A DNA stretch of 64,000 nucleotides, taken from Paraburkholderia solisilvae (GTDB lineage: Bacteria; Pseudomonadota; Gammaproteobacteria; Burkholderiales; Burkholderiaceae). Where the stretch lies: contig NZ_CADIKF010000005.1 of assembly GCF_902859875.1 (NCBI RefSeq), positions 62,001 through 126,000 of the forward strand, written 5' to 3'. Shown here piece by piece: positions 45,268 through 54,197 of this stretch (within the stretch, counting starts at the first letter, position 1; the number at the start of each line of letters is the position of its first letter). The notes under the pieces are model-generated. The model worked only from the letters and a program-made list of their open reading frames with translations. It did not search any database and had not been told where the DNA came from. The position numbers and the translations under genes are program-made.

Positions 45268-46017
45268 TCACGTAGCTGACAGACAGACCGCAGGCAAGGG
45301 TTCGCATCCGTACGCGTAACGCACGCAGCGCCGCGCGAGCTGGAGGGTCGCGTCGAGCAACGGCCGTGAGAGCTCGCCGTCGCCGAGAACGAGCGGCACT
45401 TCGGAGCAGGCCGCCACGACCGCGTCCGCCCCGGCGTCGATCAGCGTTTCGCCGAACGCGCGCATTGCGTCGTGTACCGTGTGCGATCGATCGCCGAGTT
45501 TGATTCGATACAGCAGCGCCGTCAGGCGCTCCTGATCCGCCGGCGCAAGGACGATCGTCGCGCGGCCGGCGCGCGCGAAAGCGCTTTGATAGAGACGGGC
45601 TTCGACGCAGCCGCTGGTCGCTAGCAGCCCGAAACGCTGCGCATCCGGAAAGGTGAGCTCGCAGGCGGCGCAGGTCTCGTCGATCATGCTGACGAACGGC
45701 ACGCCAACTGCCGCGCGAATCTCGGCCTCGTACGCGTGCGCGGTGTTGCACGGCATCACGAGAAAATCGGCGCCCGCGCGTTCGAGGCCGGCGGCCATCG
45801 CGGCGAGCACGGGGCCTGGCGATTCGCCGCCACGGGTAAGCGCTGTGCTGCGGTCGGGCACCTTCGGGTTCGAATCGATATGCACGCGCAGATGGTCCTG
45901 CTCGCATTCGGCCGGCGTCGCGGCAGTCAACTTCGCGAGAAAGTCGGCGGTCGCTTGCGGGCCCATGCCGCCCAGTACGCCGATCACGAGAGTTGCCGGT
46001 GGTGCGCCGTTCGCCAT
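45268..46017 (-). CDS. Aspartate/glutamate racemase family protein
   Basis: A 249-residue two-domain racemase that uses two cysteines without a cofactor. The first Cys is in ADFLVMPCNTAHAYE, the second in ADAVVAACSEVPLVLGD. The opening VIGVLGGMGPQATADFLAKL is typical of the aspartate racemase/YgeA group. The start at 46017 is the Met directly before the fold. Gene order racemase then DAACS symporter on one strand, 161 bases apart, fits the interconversion and uptake of D- and L-Asp or Glu. Broad-specificity amino-acid racemase is an alternative. Confidence 0.88.
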   Translation of the reverse strand: MANGAPPATLVIGVLGGMGPQATADFLAKLTAATPAECEQDHLRVHIDSNPKVPDRSTALTRGGESPGPVLAAMAAGLERAGADFLVMPCNTAHAYEAEIRAAVGVPFVSMIDETCAACELTFPDAQRFGLLATSGCVEARLYQSAFARAGRATIVLAPADQERLTALLYRIKLGDRSHTVHDAMRAFGETLIDAGADAVVAACSEVPLVLGDGELSRPLLDATLQLARRCVRYAYGCEPLPAVCLSAT

Positions 46018-46272
46018 GACGATACCCGATAGCCGAAGTGTGATGCCGTCGATGATAGTTTTCAGGGCCGTAATCTTCCAGAATCTTTTGCGGCAGCGAT
46101 GTTTGGCAGCGGTGCAAGGCTTGCGAATTGCATACGTCCCGCCACGCGCGCGGCCGTTTTATGCAAAAATTCTGCCCTTGCCGGCGGCGCGATGAATAAA
46201 AACGAAAGGTCGCCCGGCCATCGGCGCAGCAGCCAGCCATATACCAACCAATACGCGACAAGGAGTAGACAG

Positions 46273-47595
46273 TTGATTCAGCGCATCTCGCAGTTTTTCA
46301 CGCAGGTCGTGCACCGCGTGCTTCCCGACCCCCTGATTTTCGCGATTTTCCTGACCATCGCGACCTTCGCGCTCGCGTTCGGCCTCACGCCGAAGCCGCC
46401 CGCCGAGCTGATTTCGCTGTGGGGCGCGGGCTTCTGGAATCTGCTCGCGTTCTCGATGCAGATGGCGATGATTCTCGTCACCGGGCACGCGCTGGCGAGT
46501 TCCGGCCCGGTCAAACGGGTGCTGGTCGCGCTCGCGAACTCGGCGCGCACGCCGGGCCAGGCCGTGATGCTGGTCGCGTTCGTCGGCGCGGTCGCGTGCG
46601 CGATCAACTGGGGTTTCGGGCTCGTGCTCGGCGCGATGCTCTCGCGTGAAGTCGCGCGGCGCGTGCGCGGCACCGACTACCGGCTGCTCGTCGCGTGCGC
46701 GTACATGGGCTTTCTCACGTGGCACGGCGGCCTGTCCGGCTCGATACCGCTGGTCGCGGCGACCAAAGGCAATCCGATGGAAAAGACCATCGGCCTGATT
46801 CCGGTGTCGCATACGATTTTCACCGGCTATAACGCGTTCATCACGTTCGGCCTGATCGTGATGCTGCCGATTCTCGCGCGCCTGATGATGCCGAAGCCGC
46901 AGGACGTGGTGGCGGTGGACCCGGCGCTGCTCGAGGAGCCGCCGAGCGTCGAACGCAAGCTGCCCGCCAATGCGACGCTTGCTGAACGCCTCGAAGAAAG
47001 CCGCCTGCTCGCGATGCTGGTCGCCCTGGTCTGCTATGGGTATCTCGTCGTGCGCACGGTGACGAAGGGCTTCACGCTCGACATCGATACGGTGAACCTC
47101 GCGTTCCTCGCGACCGGCATGCTGCTGCACAAGACGCCGATGGCCTATGCGCGCGCAGTGGCCGCGGCGGCGCGCGGCGCCTCCGGCATCATGATCCAGT
47201 TCCCGTTCTATGCGGGCATTCAGGCGCTGATGGATCACTCGGGTCTGGCCGGCGTGATTACGAAATGGTTCGTCGATATCGCGAACGTGCACACGTTCCC
47301 GCTGCTTGCGTTCCTGAGCTCCGCGGTAATCAATTTCGCGGTGCCGAGCGGCGGCGGCCACTGGGTCGTGCAGGGGCCGTTCGTGATGCCGGCCGCGCAG
47401 GCGCTCGGCGCGGATCTCGGCAAGTCGGCCATGGCGATTGCGTACGGCGAAGCGTGGACCAATATGGCGCAGCCGTTCTGGGCGCTGCCCGCGCTCGCGA
47501 TTGCCGGGCTCGGCGTACGCGACATCATGGGCTATTGCGTGACCGCGCTGCTGTTCTCGGGCGTCATATTCGTCGCCGGGATGTACCTGTTCTAA
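46273..47595 (+). CDS. atoE: Short-chain fatty acid transporter
   Basis: A 440-residue polytopic membrane protein. AAGGAG 7 bases before TTG 46273 (LIQRISQFFTQVVHRVLPDPL) fixes a non-ATG start; an in-frame ATG much further upstream has poor coding character. Marks of the AtoE family are VNWGFGLV-like CAINWGFGLVLGAML, FLTWHGGLSGSIPLVAAT, and the C-terminal FAVPSGGGHWVVQGPFVMPAA and YGEAWTNMAQPFWALP. It imports short-chain acids such as butyrate or acetoacetate. No acetoacetate CoA-transferase genes are in the window, so it stands alone, divergent from the racemase gene. Confidence 0.9.
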   Translation: MIQRISQFFTQVVHRVLPDPLIFAIFLTIATFALAFGLTPKPPAELISLWGAGFWNLLAFSMQMAMILVTGHALASSGPVKRVLVALANSARTPGQAVMLVAFVGAVACAINWGFGLVLGAMLSREVARRVRGTDYRLLVACAYMGFLTWHGGLSGSIPLVAATKGNPMEKTIGLIPVSHTIFTGYNAFITFGLIVMLPILARLMMPKPQDVVAVDPALLEEPPSVERKLPANATLAERLEESRLLAMLVALVCYGYLVVRTVTKGFTLDIDTVNLAFLATGMLLHKTPMAYARAVAAAARGASGIMIQFPFYAGIQALMDHSGLAGVITKWFVDIANVHTFPLLAFLSSAVINFAVPSGGGHWVVQGPFVMPAAQALGADLGKSAMAIAYGEAWTNMAQPFWALPALAIAGLGVRDIMGYCVTALLFSGVIFVAGMYLF

Positions 47596-47871
47596 GATCT
47601 GCCAATTATTCGCGCGTGTATGCGACGTGATAGACGAAGTCCCGCGTGAGCAGACTCGTGCGGGCAGGCGTATCGATCAGCGTGTTCACCACTGCTGGTT
47701 GGGCTTTCCGCCGGCGATGGCATGCGCGGCACGTCGGCCGCGCAGTTCTTTCGCGTGAGCGGAACGGCGGGTCAGGCAACTGCCCAGTCGACTCACGGCC
47801 GCGACGCGGAATATTGCACTGGCCCAAACGTTAGGGAGACATCGACCAATCCCGTGACGGAAGGCATACAG

Positions 47872-48846
47872 ATGAAGGAACTGGACCCGCAAGTAGTGGC
47901 CATGCTCGAGGAAATGCGGCGGCAGGCTGCTTTACAGTCCACTGCTGCGCCCCCCGCAACGTGGCTCGAACGGCTTGCCGCCATGCGTGCGCGCATCGCC
48001 CGCCCGACCCCATTGCGAGGCACGCCGGAAGCCGTCGCGAGCGTAGCCGATCGAACGCTGCCGGGACGAGGCGGTCCGATTCCAGTGCGTATTTACGATC
48101 CGCGCGGCGATCACTTGGACGGTGCGGCTGCCGAACCCGCACCGGCGCTCGTCTACTATCACGGCGGCGGCTTCGTTGCCGGCAACCTCGACAGTCACGA
48201 CGTGTTGATGCGCGCGCTTGCGAATCGCGCAGGGTGCGTCGTCGTCGCGGTCGATTACCGGCTCGCCCCTGAGCATCCGTATCCGGCGGCGACGGACGAC
48301 GCGTGGGCGGCATTGCAATGGCTGGCCGATCACGCGGCCGACGTGAAGGTGGACGCCGCGCGTCTCGCGGTGGGCGGCGACAGCGCGGGCGGGCTGCTGG
48401 CCGCGCATGTCGCGCAACGCGCGAAACGCGAGGGCCTGTCGTTGCGTTTGCAACTTCTGCTCTATCCGAACACCGACGCGACGATGTCGCGCCCGTCCTG
48501 GCAGTCATTCGGCACGTCGGCGTATCTGGTCGACCGTCACGATATGAAGGAGCGCTACGACGCGTGGCTGCCGCCGGAAATCGACCGTGCATCGCCCGAG
48601 GTCTCGCCGCTCTTTGCGCAGGACCTGTCCGGCCTTGCGCCGGCGCTGATCGTCACCGCCGACCACGACCCGCTGTGCGACGAAGGCAACGAGTACGCGG
48701 CCAAACTGCGCGGCGCGCGCGTCAAGGTCGAACATGTCTGCTGGCAAGGCATGGTGCACGGCTTCGCGTCGATGGCCGGCGCACTCGATGCGGGCAAGGC
48801 GCTGATCGAACGGTCCGCAGCGGCGCTGCGCGGCGCGCTGTCATGA
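47872..48846 (+). CDS. Alpha/beta hydrolase, hormone-sensitive-lipase type esterase
   Basis: A 324-residue cytoplasmic esterase. The HSL marks are clear: oxyanion HGGGF in LVYYHGGGFVAGNLDSHD, nucleophile elbow GDSAGG in LAVGGDSAGGLLAAH, and the DYRLAPEHPYPAA segment. The catalytic Asp is in VTADHDPLCDEGNEYA, and the His in WQGMVHGFASM. Such enzymes hydrolyse short acyl esters. ATG 47872 is preceded by GGAAGG; GTG 47854, seven codons earlier, is possible. It follows atoE on the same strand with a 276-base gap, and could release short acids, but this link is weak. Confidence 0.88.
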   Translation: MKELDPQVVAMLEEMRRQAALQSTAAPPATWLERLAAMRARIARPTPLRGTPEAVASVADRTLPGRGGPIPVRIYDPRGDHLDGAAAEPAPALVYYHGGGFVAGNLDSHDVLMRALANRAGCVVVAVDYRLAPEHPYPAATDDAWAALQWLADHAADVKVDAARLAVGGDSAGGLLAAHVAQRAKREGLSLRLQLLLYPNTDATMSRPSWQSFGTSAYLVDRHDMKERYDAWLPPEIDRASPEVSPLFAQDLSGLAPALIVTADHDPLCDEGNEYAAKLRGARVKVEHVCWQGMVHGFASMAGALDAGKALIERSAAALRGALS

Positions 48847-49021
48847 CGTTCTGTCATAAAAAATTCTGATTAATTGACTGACGAAGACTCTTCTCGTTAA
48901 AAAGCAGGCATAGCTGATTCGATTTCCCGATGAGGGACGTGCGTCGGGCACGGCCGGTGTATTCCGGGCGATGCCTGAACGGCATATCAGCGATGGTTTG
49001 CGAAAAACGACAGGAGACTTC

Positions 49022-50095
49022 ATGAATATCGATTTCCACTACGGGGTGGTCTATATCGCCGCGCGGCTCGGCGGCCTGTCCGCGCAAGACGCGCAAACAG
49101 TCGCGCATGCATGCCAGTACATCGACGACGCGACGACACCGGGACTCCTGAAGTTCGACGGCGGCGCGCAGTTTGAACGCTTCGCGTCCGCGCACAAGCT
49201 GTTCGACTATGAAAATGTGCAGGACGACCTGAACCGGCTTGTCTGGACGCCGTTTCATTTTCTGCCCGCGGGCATCGGCGAGACGCTGGAGCAACGCGCG
49301 ATCTGCAGACCCGACAGCGAGGTCGCACGCAATCTCGTCAGGCATGCGCTGGCGCGCCGCGACGCGGACAACGCGCTGCATCGGCTCGGCGTGACGCTGC
49401 ATACATATGTCGATACGTGGGCGCATCAGGGCTTCTCGGGCATCGAATCCGACTACAACAAGGTGTCGTACCTCGAAGCGGACGATTGCACGCGCGAAGA
49501 CTGGCTCGAACGCCTCGAGCGTTTCACCGCGCATCTGCTGGACCGGCTGCAATCGGACGTGGTGGCGCGCGCGCTGCCGCTCGGGCACGGCGCCGCATTG
49601 ACGTACCCCGACCTGCCCTGGGCGAAATGGCACTACGTGAATGGCAAGGGCGAGCCGGTGCATCGGGACAACCTGCCGCAATTCACCGAGGCCGCGGACA
49701 TGGCTTGCCGCGTCGTGCAGGCGTGGGTCGCGAAGACGGACGATTTCGTCGACCAGCCGGGCTTGCCGGCCGCCGCGAAGACGGCGCTGCAGCAGTTGCT
49801 CGCGAACAATATCAACATGGACGAACTAAAGCGGCTCGACGTGATTCGCGATGCGGTCGCCGCGGGATCGATACCGGGCATCAAGGAGCGTATTCCAGAC
49901 TACATCGCCAAGGGCGTGGGTTCATGGAAGCATCTCGCGACCGGCATCAAGGTTGCCGACGACGGCGACGATTTCCCGCAATGGACGCCGGGCTTCGAAA
50001 CGAGCGACTATCGCAAGTTTCACGACGCGGTGAAGGAACACCGCTTCGTGGTGGTGCAGGAGATTCTGCCGGCCAGCGGGCTGCGGCTTGCATAA
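49022..50095 (+). CDS. DUF6765-type protein
   Basis: A 357-residue soluble protein with many conserved-looking His and Asp: MNIDFHYGVVYIAARLGG at the start, ACQYIDDATTPG, ALHRLGVTLHTYVDTWAHQGFSG and ALPLGHGAALTYPDLPWAKW. The pattern H-x3-H-x3-D plus H-x-G-F and H-G is reminiscent of zinc-dependent phospholipase C / S1-P1 nuclease-like folds, which bind three metals. This is my inference; the family is of unknown function. AGGAGA 6 bases before ATG 49022 supports the start. It is monocistronic, with 191 bases to the next convergent gene. Confidence 0.6.
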   Translation: MNIDFHYGVVYIAARLGGLSAQDAQTVAHACQYIDDATTPGLLKFDGGAQFERFASAHKLFDYENVQDDLNRLVWTPFHFLPAGIGETLEQRAICRPDSEVARNLVRHALARRDADNALHRLGVTLHTYVDTWAHQGFSGIESDYNKVSYLEADDCTREDWLERLERFTAHLLDRLQSDVVARALPLGHGAALTYPDLPWAKWHYVNGKGEPVHRDNLPQFTEAADMACRVVQAWVAKTDDFVDQPGLPAAAKTALQQLLANNINMDELKRLDVIRDAVAAGSIPGIKERIPDYIAKGVGSWKHLATGIKVADDGDDFPQWTPGFETSDYRKFHDAVKEHRFVVVQEILPASGLRLA

Positions 50096-50287
50096 GCGGA
50101 TGTCCGTCGGTCGACCTTGAATGCGGGGGCACGACGAATCTGACGGCGCGGCAAAATCAGGTCGCGTGCTCCGAACCGTTTTTCGTCGCGACCACACGGC
50201 TGCTGACGCGTAAGGATTCCGGCATCAAGCGATGAACCACGACGCGCGCGTTGAGCTGGCGGCGCGCATCGCTTTTTGCGCCGGCGC

Positions 50288-50842
50288 TTATTCCGGGAAC
50301 GGCAACGACTGTTGACCTTCGGCGCGCATATCGAACACGTTGAGCGTCATCGCAACCAGCGCGTAATAGCCGAGCAGGCCGACCAGATTGACGACCACGG
50401 TATGACCGAAGCGGTCGACGGCCTGCCTGTAGGTCGCATCGGACACGCGTTTCGTCTCGTACAGTTCGGTTGCGAAGCGATAGATGAGATGGTCGTCCGT
50501 ATCGACGAATGCAGGTTCGGCGCCGACCCGGATCGCTTCGGCGAGGTCCGCGGGAAGGCCCGCCTGCAGCGCAATCGGATAGTGGATATACCACTCGGCT
50601 TGCGCTTGCCAGCGCGACGCGGTGACGAGAATCGCCAGTTCCGACAGACGCAGTGGCAGACCGGTCTGGTAGCGGCAGAACGCGCCGAGGCGCTGCGCGT
50701 GTTGCGCGAGCTGAGGGCTGAAGATCCAGCCGAGGAACGGGCCATTCAGGTTGCCGCGCGGGCCGCTCAGAATCTCATCGAGAACGGCTTTCTGTTCGCC
50801 GGTGGCTGCGGCGGGTTGGAAATCCGGAAGTCTTGGGCTCAT
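50288..50842 (-). CDS. Carboxymuconolactone decarboxylase family protein lacking Cys-x-x-Cys
   Basis: A 184-residue CMD-fold protein. The typical helix pair is LRLSELAILVTASRWQAQAEWYIHYPIALQAGL, with Glu and His at the acid/base positions. The CxxC of the AhpD-type relative at 10.5-11 kb is missing, so this member cannot work by thiol chemistry and may be a lactone-type decarboxylase. It is downstream of the aminotransferase with a 41-base gap, same strand, so part of its operon. Confidence 0.8.
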   Translation of the reverse strand: MSPRLPDFQPAAATGEQKAVLDEILSGPRGNLNGPFLGWIFSPQLAQHAQRLGAFCRYQTGLPLRLSELAILVTASRWQAQAEWYIHYPIALQAGLPADLAEAIRVGAEPAFVDTDDHLIYRFATELYETKRVSDATYRQAVDRFGHTVVVNLVGLLGYYALVAMTLNVFDMRAEGQQSLPFPE

Positions 50843-50883
50843 GGTGGTTTTCAGGTGAGTAGGGTGCGTTGCCGCGCATCGCG

Positions 50884-52230
50884 CTAGCGCGCGACTGCCG
50901 CGCCGATCGTCGTCAGCGCCGCATCGATCGCGCCGCCAAGCCTCTCGACGATCGTCGCAATCTGTTGCTCGGTGCAGATAAACGGCGGCGCAAGCAGTAC
51001 ATGATCGCCGCGCTTGCCGTCGACGGTGCCGCCCATCGGATACACCATCAGGCCGCGTTGCATCGCTTCGCGTCTGATCAGCGCATGTAGCTTGTGGTTC
51101 GGATCGAAGGTCGCTCTGGTCGCGCGATCCTGCACGAGTTCGACGCCGACGAACAGCCCGCGGCCGCGCACGTCGCCGATCGACGGATGGTTCGCATAGC
51201 GCTCGCGCAGCAGCGCGCGCAACTGCTCGCCGCGTGCCTGCACGTTATCGAGCAGCCGCTCGTCGGCAATCACCTTTTGTACCTCGAGGGCGGCCGCGCA
51301 GGCCACCGCGTGGCCGATATAAGTGTGCCCGTGCTGAAAAAAGCCCGAGCCGCCGACGATGGTCCGGTAGATTGCGTCGCTGACGAGCGTTGCGCCGATC
51401 GGCTGATAGCCGGCTCCGAGGCCTTTCGCAATGGTCAGCAGGTCCGGCGCGACGCCGTCTTCTTCACATGCGAACAGATAGCCGGTGCGGCCCATGCCGG
51501 ACATGATCTCGTCGAGAATCAGCAACACGCCGTATTTGTCGCATACGGCGCGGATTTTGCGGAAGTATTCGCGCACCGGCGGCACGGCGCCCGCCGTCGC
51601 ACCCACCACCGTTTCGGCAACGAAGGCCGCGACCGTATCCGGCCCGAGTTCGACAATCTTCGCTTCGAGTTCGTCGGCCAGACGCTGCGCGTACGCTTCG
51701 TCGGTTTCGCCGGCGTGCTGTTCGCGATACGCGAAACACGGGCTCACATGGTGCGCTTCGATCAGGATCGGCAGGAACGGCTCGCGGCGCCATGCATTGC
51801 CGCCGATCGCCAGCGCGCCGAGCGTATTGCCGTGATAGCTCTGGCGCCGCGCAATGAAATGGCGCCGTTGCGGCTGACCCTTCTCGACGAAATACTGGCG
51901 CGCGAGCTTCAGCGCCGCTTCAATCGCCTCGGAACCGCCGGACACGAAATAGACATGGCTCAAGCCGGGCGGCGCCTCAGCGACGAGACGCCCGGCCAGT
52001 TGCTCGGCGGCTTCGGTGGTGAAGAACGACGTATGCGCGTACGGCAGTTGCTCGAGCTGGCGCCGGATGGCGTCGATCACGCGCGGGTTGCTGTGCCCAA
52101 GGCACGAAACGGCGGCGCCGCCGCATGCATCGATATAACGCTTGCCTTGCGAATCGATGATCTCGATGCCGTCGCCGGCTACCGCGACCGGCAATGTGGC
52201 GCGCGGCGCGCGATGGAAAACGCTGGTCAT
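50884..52230 (-). CDS. Class III PLP-dependent aminotransferase
   Basis: A 448-residue omega-type aminotransferase. Visible marks are DACGGAAVSCLGHSNPRVIDAI near the N-terminus and YFVSGGSEAIEAALKLARQYF for cofactor phosphate binding. Others are RRQSYHGNTLGAL, the Asp that binds the pyridine in LLILDEIMSGMGRTG, and the Schiff-base Lys in LLTIAKGLGAGYQPIGA. The R-x-S-Y-H-G-x-T and TIAKGL-GAGY-P variants occur in transaminases of small omega-amino acids, polyamines or taurine. The substrate cannot be told. The start at 52230 has GGAGG upstream. It is controlled by the promoter/operator at 52269-52299 and is preceded by an RpiR-type regulator. Confidence 0.9.
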   Translation of the reverse strand: MTSVFHRAPRATLPVAVAGDGIEIIDSQGKRYIDACGGAAVSCLGHSNPRVIDAIRRQLEQLPYAHTSFFTTEAAEQLAGRLVAEAPPGLSHVYFVSGGSEAIEAALKLARQYFVEKGQPQRRHFIARRQSYHGNTLGALAIGGNAWRREPFLPILIEAHHVSPCFAYREQHAGETDEAYAQRLADELEAKIVELGPDTVAAFVAETVVGATAGAVPPVREYFRKIRAVCDKYGVLLILDEIMSGMGRTGYLFACEEDGVAPDLLTIAKGLGAGYQPIGATLVSDAIYRTIVGGSGFFQHGHTYIGHAVACAAALEVQKVIADERLLDNVQARGEQLRALLRERYANHPSIGDVRGRGLFVGVELVQDRATRATFDPNHKLHALIRREAMQRGLMVYPMGGTVDGKRGDHVLLAPPFICTEQQIATIVERLGGAIDAALTTIGAAVAR

Positions 52231-52268
52231 TTTCCCGCCTCCTGATCGTCTGAAACATACGATGTCAA

Positions 52269-52299
52269 ATTATACATCGTCAACAACAAATGTTGTCAA
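52269..52299 (-). promoter_or_regulatory. Promoter of the aminotransferase gene with RpiR operator candidate
   Basis: On the minus strand TTGACA (52294-52299) and TATAAT (52269-52274) are perfect consensus hexamers with a 19-base spacer. The inverted repeat ACAACA-AA-TGTTGT (52283-52296) overlaps the -35 and spacer. A dimer bound there would block RNA polymerase. The RpiR-type gene 80 bases upstream is the natural candidate. Confidence 0.55.
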
Positions 52300-52378
52300 T
52301 AAGGGAAGGCGCGTGGAGATGGGGGAAGGCGGGGCAATCTGGCGCGAGTGCCGATTCGTGCGCGGCACGGCAGGGCTT

Positions 52379-53239
52379 TTATGTGGAGTAAGCGCCGCCC
52401 GCATGCAACGCGGCTTCTGCTTCTTCAAGTTGTGAAAGCGCTTCCTTGCCTTCTAGCGCGAGCAGATGCGCGACCAGCATCTCGGCGAGCGCGGACGCGG
52501 CGACCAGCGACGGAAAGAAGGAGGGTGTCTCGTGCGAGAAAATCAGCGTGTGGTCCGCATTCAGCGCGATCGGCGATACCGCGCTGTCGGTCAGCGCGAT
52601 CAGGCGCGAGCCCTGTCGCACCGCGGCGTCGGCGACGCGCGCCGCTTCGGCCGAATAAGGCGCGAAGCTGATCACCACTGTCGCGTGGCGCTTGTCGATG
52701 GCGCGCAACTGCATTTCCAGCGTGCCGGCTTCCGCCGAAATCAGGCTGACCGACGAGCGGAAGAGCCGGTATCCGTAGACCATCCCGAACGCAACCGGAA
52801 AGCACGAGCGAAAGCCCGCGACGTGCACGTGCGGCGCGCGGCGAATCAGTTTCGCGGCTTGCTCGACGAGCCTCGTGTTGTGTGCGACGGTGGTGTCGAG
52901 ATTGTGTGCCTGCGCGAGCGCGAGCTCCTGCGTCAGCCGGCTGCCGGAGCCGCCTTTCACGAGGGAACGCGCTTTCGCGGTCAGCGGTTCGGGCCGGGTC
53001 CGCACGCGTCCGACGAAAATTTCGCGCAACTCATTCCAGCCCGGAAAACCGAGGTATTGCGCAAGACGCACCATCGCGGCCGGCTGCACGCTCGCACGTT
53101 CGGCGACCTTGCGCATCGACAGCACGGCGACTTCGTCGGGATTGTCGAGCAGGAATGCCGCCGCAAGCTGAAACTGCGGGCTCAATTCAGGAAACCTCTC
53201 GCGGATCGTTGCCGCGAGTTCGTCGAAGGTCTGGGTCAC
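52379..53239 (-). CDS. MurR/RpiR-family transcriptional regulator
   Basis: A 286-residue regulator from GTG 53239. The N-terminal helix-turn-helix domain is in LSMRKVAERASVQPAAMVRLAQYLGFPGWNELREIF, residues 40-75. The C-terminal SIS domain (about 125-270) has PHVHVAGFRSCFPVAFGMVYGYRLF and TVVISFAPYSAEAARVADAAV, a fold that binds phospho-sugars or related ligands. In several Proteobacteria RpiR proteins of this look control amino-acid catabolism genes. It precedes the aminotransferase and CMD genes on the same strand and probably regulates them. Confidence 0.85.
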   Translation of the reverse strand: MTQTFDELAATIRERFPELSPQFQLAAAFLLDNPDEVAVLSMRKVAERASVQPAAMVRLAQYLGFPGWNELREIFVGRVRTRPEPLTAKARSLVKGGSGSRLTQELALAQAHNLDTTVAHNTRLVEQAAKLIRRAPHVHVAGFRSCFPVAFGMVYGYRLFRSSVSLISAEAGTLEMQLRAIDKRHATVVISFAPYSAEAARVADAAVRQGSRLIALTDSAVSPIALNADHTLIFSHETPSFFPSLVAASALAEMLVAHLLALEGKEALSQLEEAEAALHAGGAYST

Positions 53240-53345
53240 CGGGGGTCTCGTGGTTGGCTGCGCCGGCGTTATTTAACCACGAGCAAAGTGTTGTCCGGCC
53301 AGGCGGCGAAGCCGGCCGCCGGACGTGTCGCCGCGCGGCGCAGCG

Positions 53346-53903
53346 TCAGTCGCGCGGTTTCGCTGTGCGTTGCGCCGCGAGTTGCGCCGTGGTGTCGGCG
53401 GCGCCCATGCGCGCGGCGGCATCGGCGGCCGAGTTGCCGCCTGCATCGCGCGCTTGCGGATTCGCGCCGCGCGCGATCAGCAGGTCGACAATCTCGGTGC
53501 GATTGAACATCGCGGCCACCATCAGTGCGGTGCGGCCATCCGGCGATGCGCCTTCGACGTCCGCGCCATGATCGAGCAGAATCTCGATGATCGGTTTGAA
53601 GCCCTTGAACGCGGCGCCCGCAAGCGGCGTCTGGCCATTGTTGTTGCGCAGGTTCGGGTCCGCGCCTTGCTCGAGCAGCGTGCGCACCGCATCTTCATGG
53701 CCGTGATAAGCCGCGAGCATCACGAGGGTATCGCCCTTGTCGTTGCGCAGGTTCGGCGGCACGCCTTTTTCGATTACCGCCGCAAGCATCGTGGCGTCGC
53801 CGCGCCTCGCGAGCTCGAACACCTCGTGTGCCAGCTCGAGCAGCTGCGGATCGATATCGTCGGAGGGTTCTTGCGCTTGCGTCGGTTTCTGGGTGTCGGT
53901 CAT
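53346..53903 (-). CDS. Ankyrin-repeat protein
   Basis: A 185-residue soluble protein with about four ankyrin repeats of 33 residues. The repeats begin at DTLVMLAAYHGHEDAVRTLLEQGADPN, GQTPLAGAAFKGFKPIIEILLDHGADVE and GRTALMVAAMFNRTEIVDLLIARGANPQ, with a less regular first one (ELARRGDATMLAAVIEKGVPPN). GAGGAG 8 bases before ATG 53903 fixes the start. Ankyrin repeats bind other proteins; there is no signal peptide. Similar single-domain proteins occur widely in Burkholderiaceae. The partner is unknown. Confidence 0.85.
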   Translation of the reverse strand: MTDTQKPTQAQEPSDDIDPQLLELAHEVFELARRGDATMLAAVIEKGVPPNLRNDKGDTLVMLAAYHGHEDAVRTLLEQGADPNLRNNNGQTPLAGAAFKGFKPIIEILLDHGADVEGASPDGRTALMVAAMFNRTEIVDLLIARGANPQARDAGGNSAADAAARMGAADTTAQLAAQRTAKPRD

Positions 53904-54081
53904 CGCGGGACTCCTCGTGATAGGGCGGCTGCGCCGGTTTACCGCTAGGGCATCGGCCCGCGCGGCGGGTTCGCCAAGCATAGCGCGGAACGTCTTGCGG
54001 CGTATGATGGCGGCGCTTGGGGCTGTGTGGTGCGGTTCCCGGTTCTCGACTCGCGATTCGTGGTGCGCGACCGGCAATCCG

Positions 54082-54150
54082 TGACTGGTGATTAGTGACT
54101 GGTGCCCCGTGGCCCGTGACCGGTGCGGCAACCTGCAACCTGCAACCTGC
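54082..54150. repeat. Short tandem repeats between ankyrin and DUF2380 genes
   Basis: The spacer contains repeated GTGACTGGTG/GTGACCGGTG units (54082-54124) followed by three tandem copies of AACCTGC (54130-54150). The number of units could vary between strains. The whole 53904-54197 holds no gene. Confidence 0.5.
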
Positions 54151-54197
54151 GTGTCAACGCCAGCCGCGAACGCCCATTCCTTGCGAGGACAACCATC

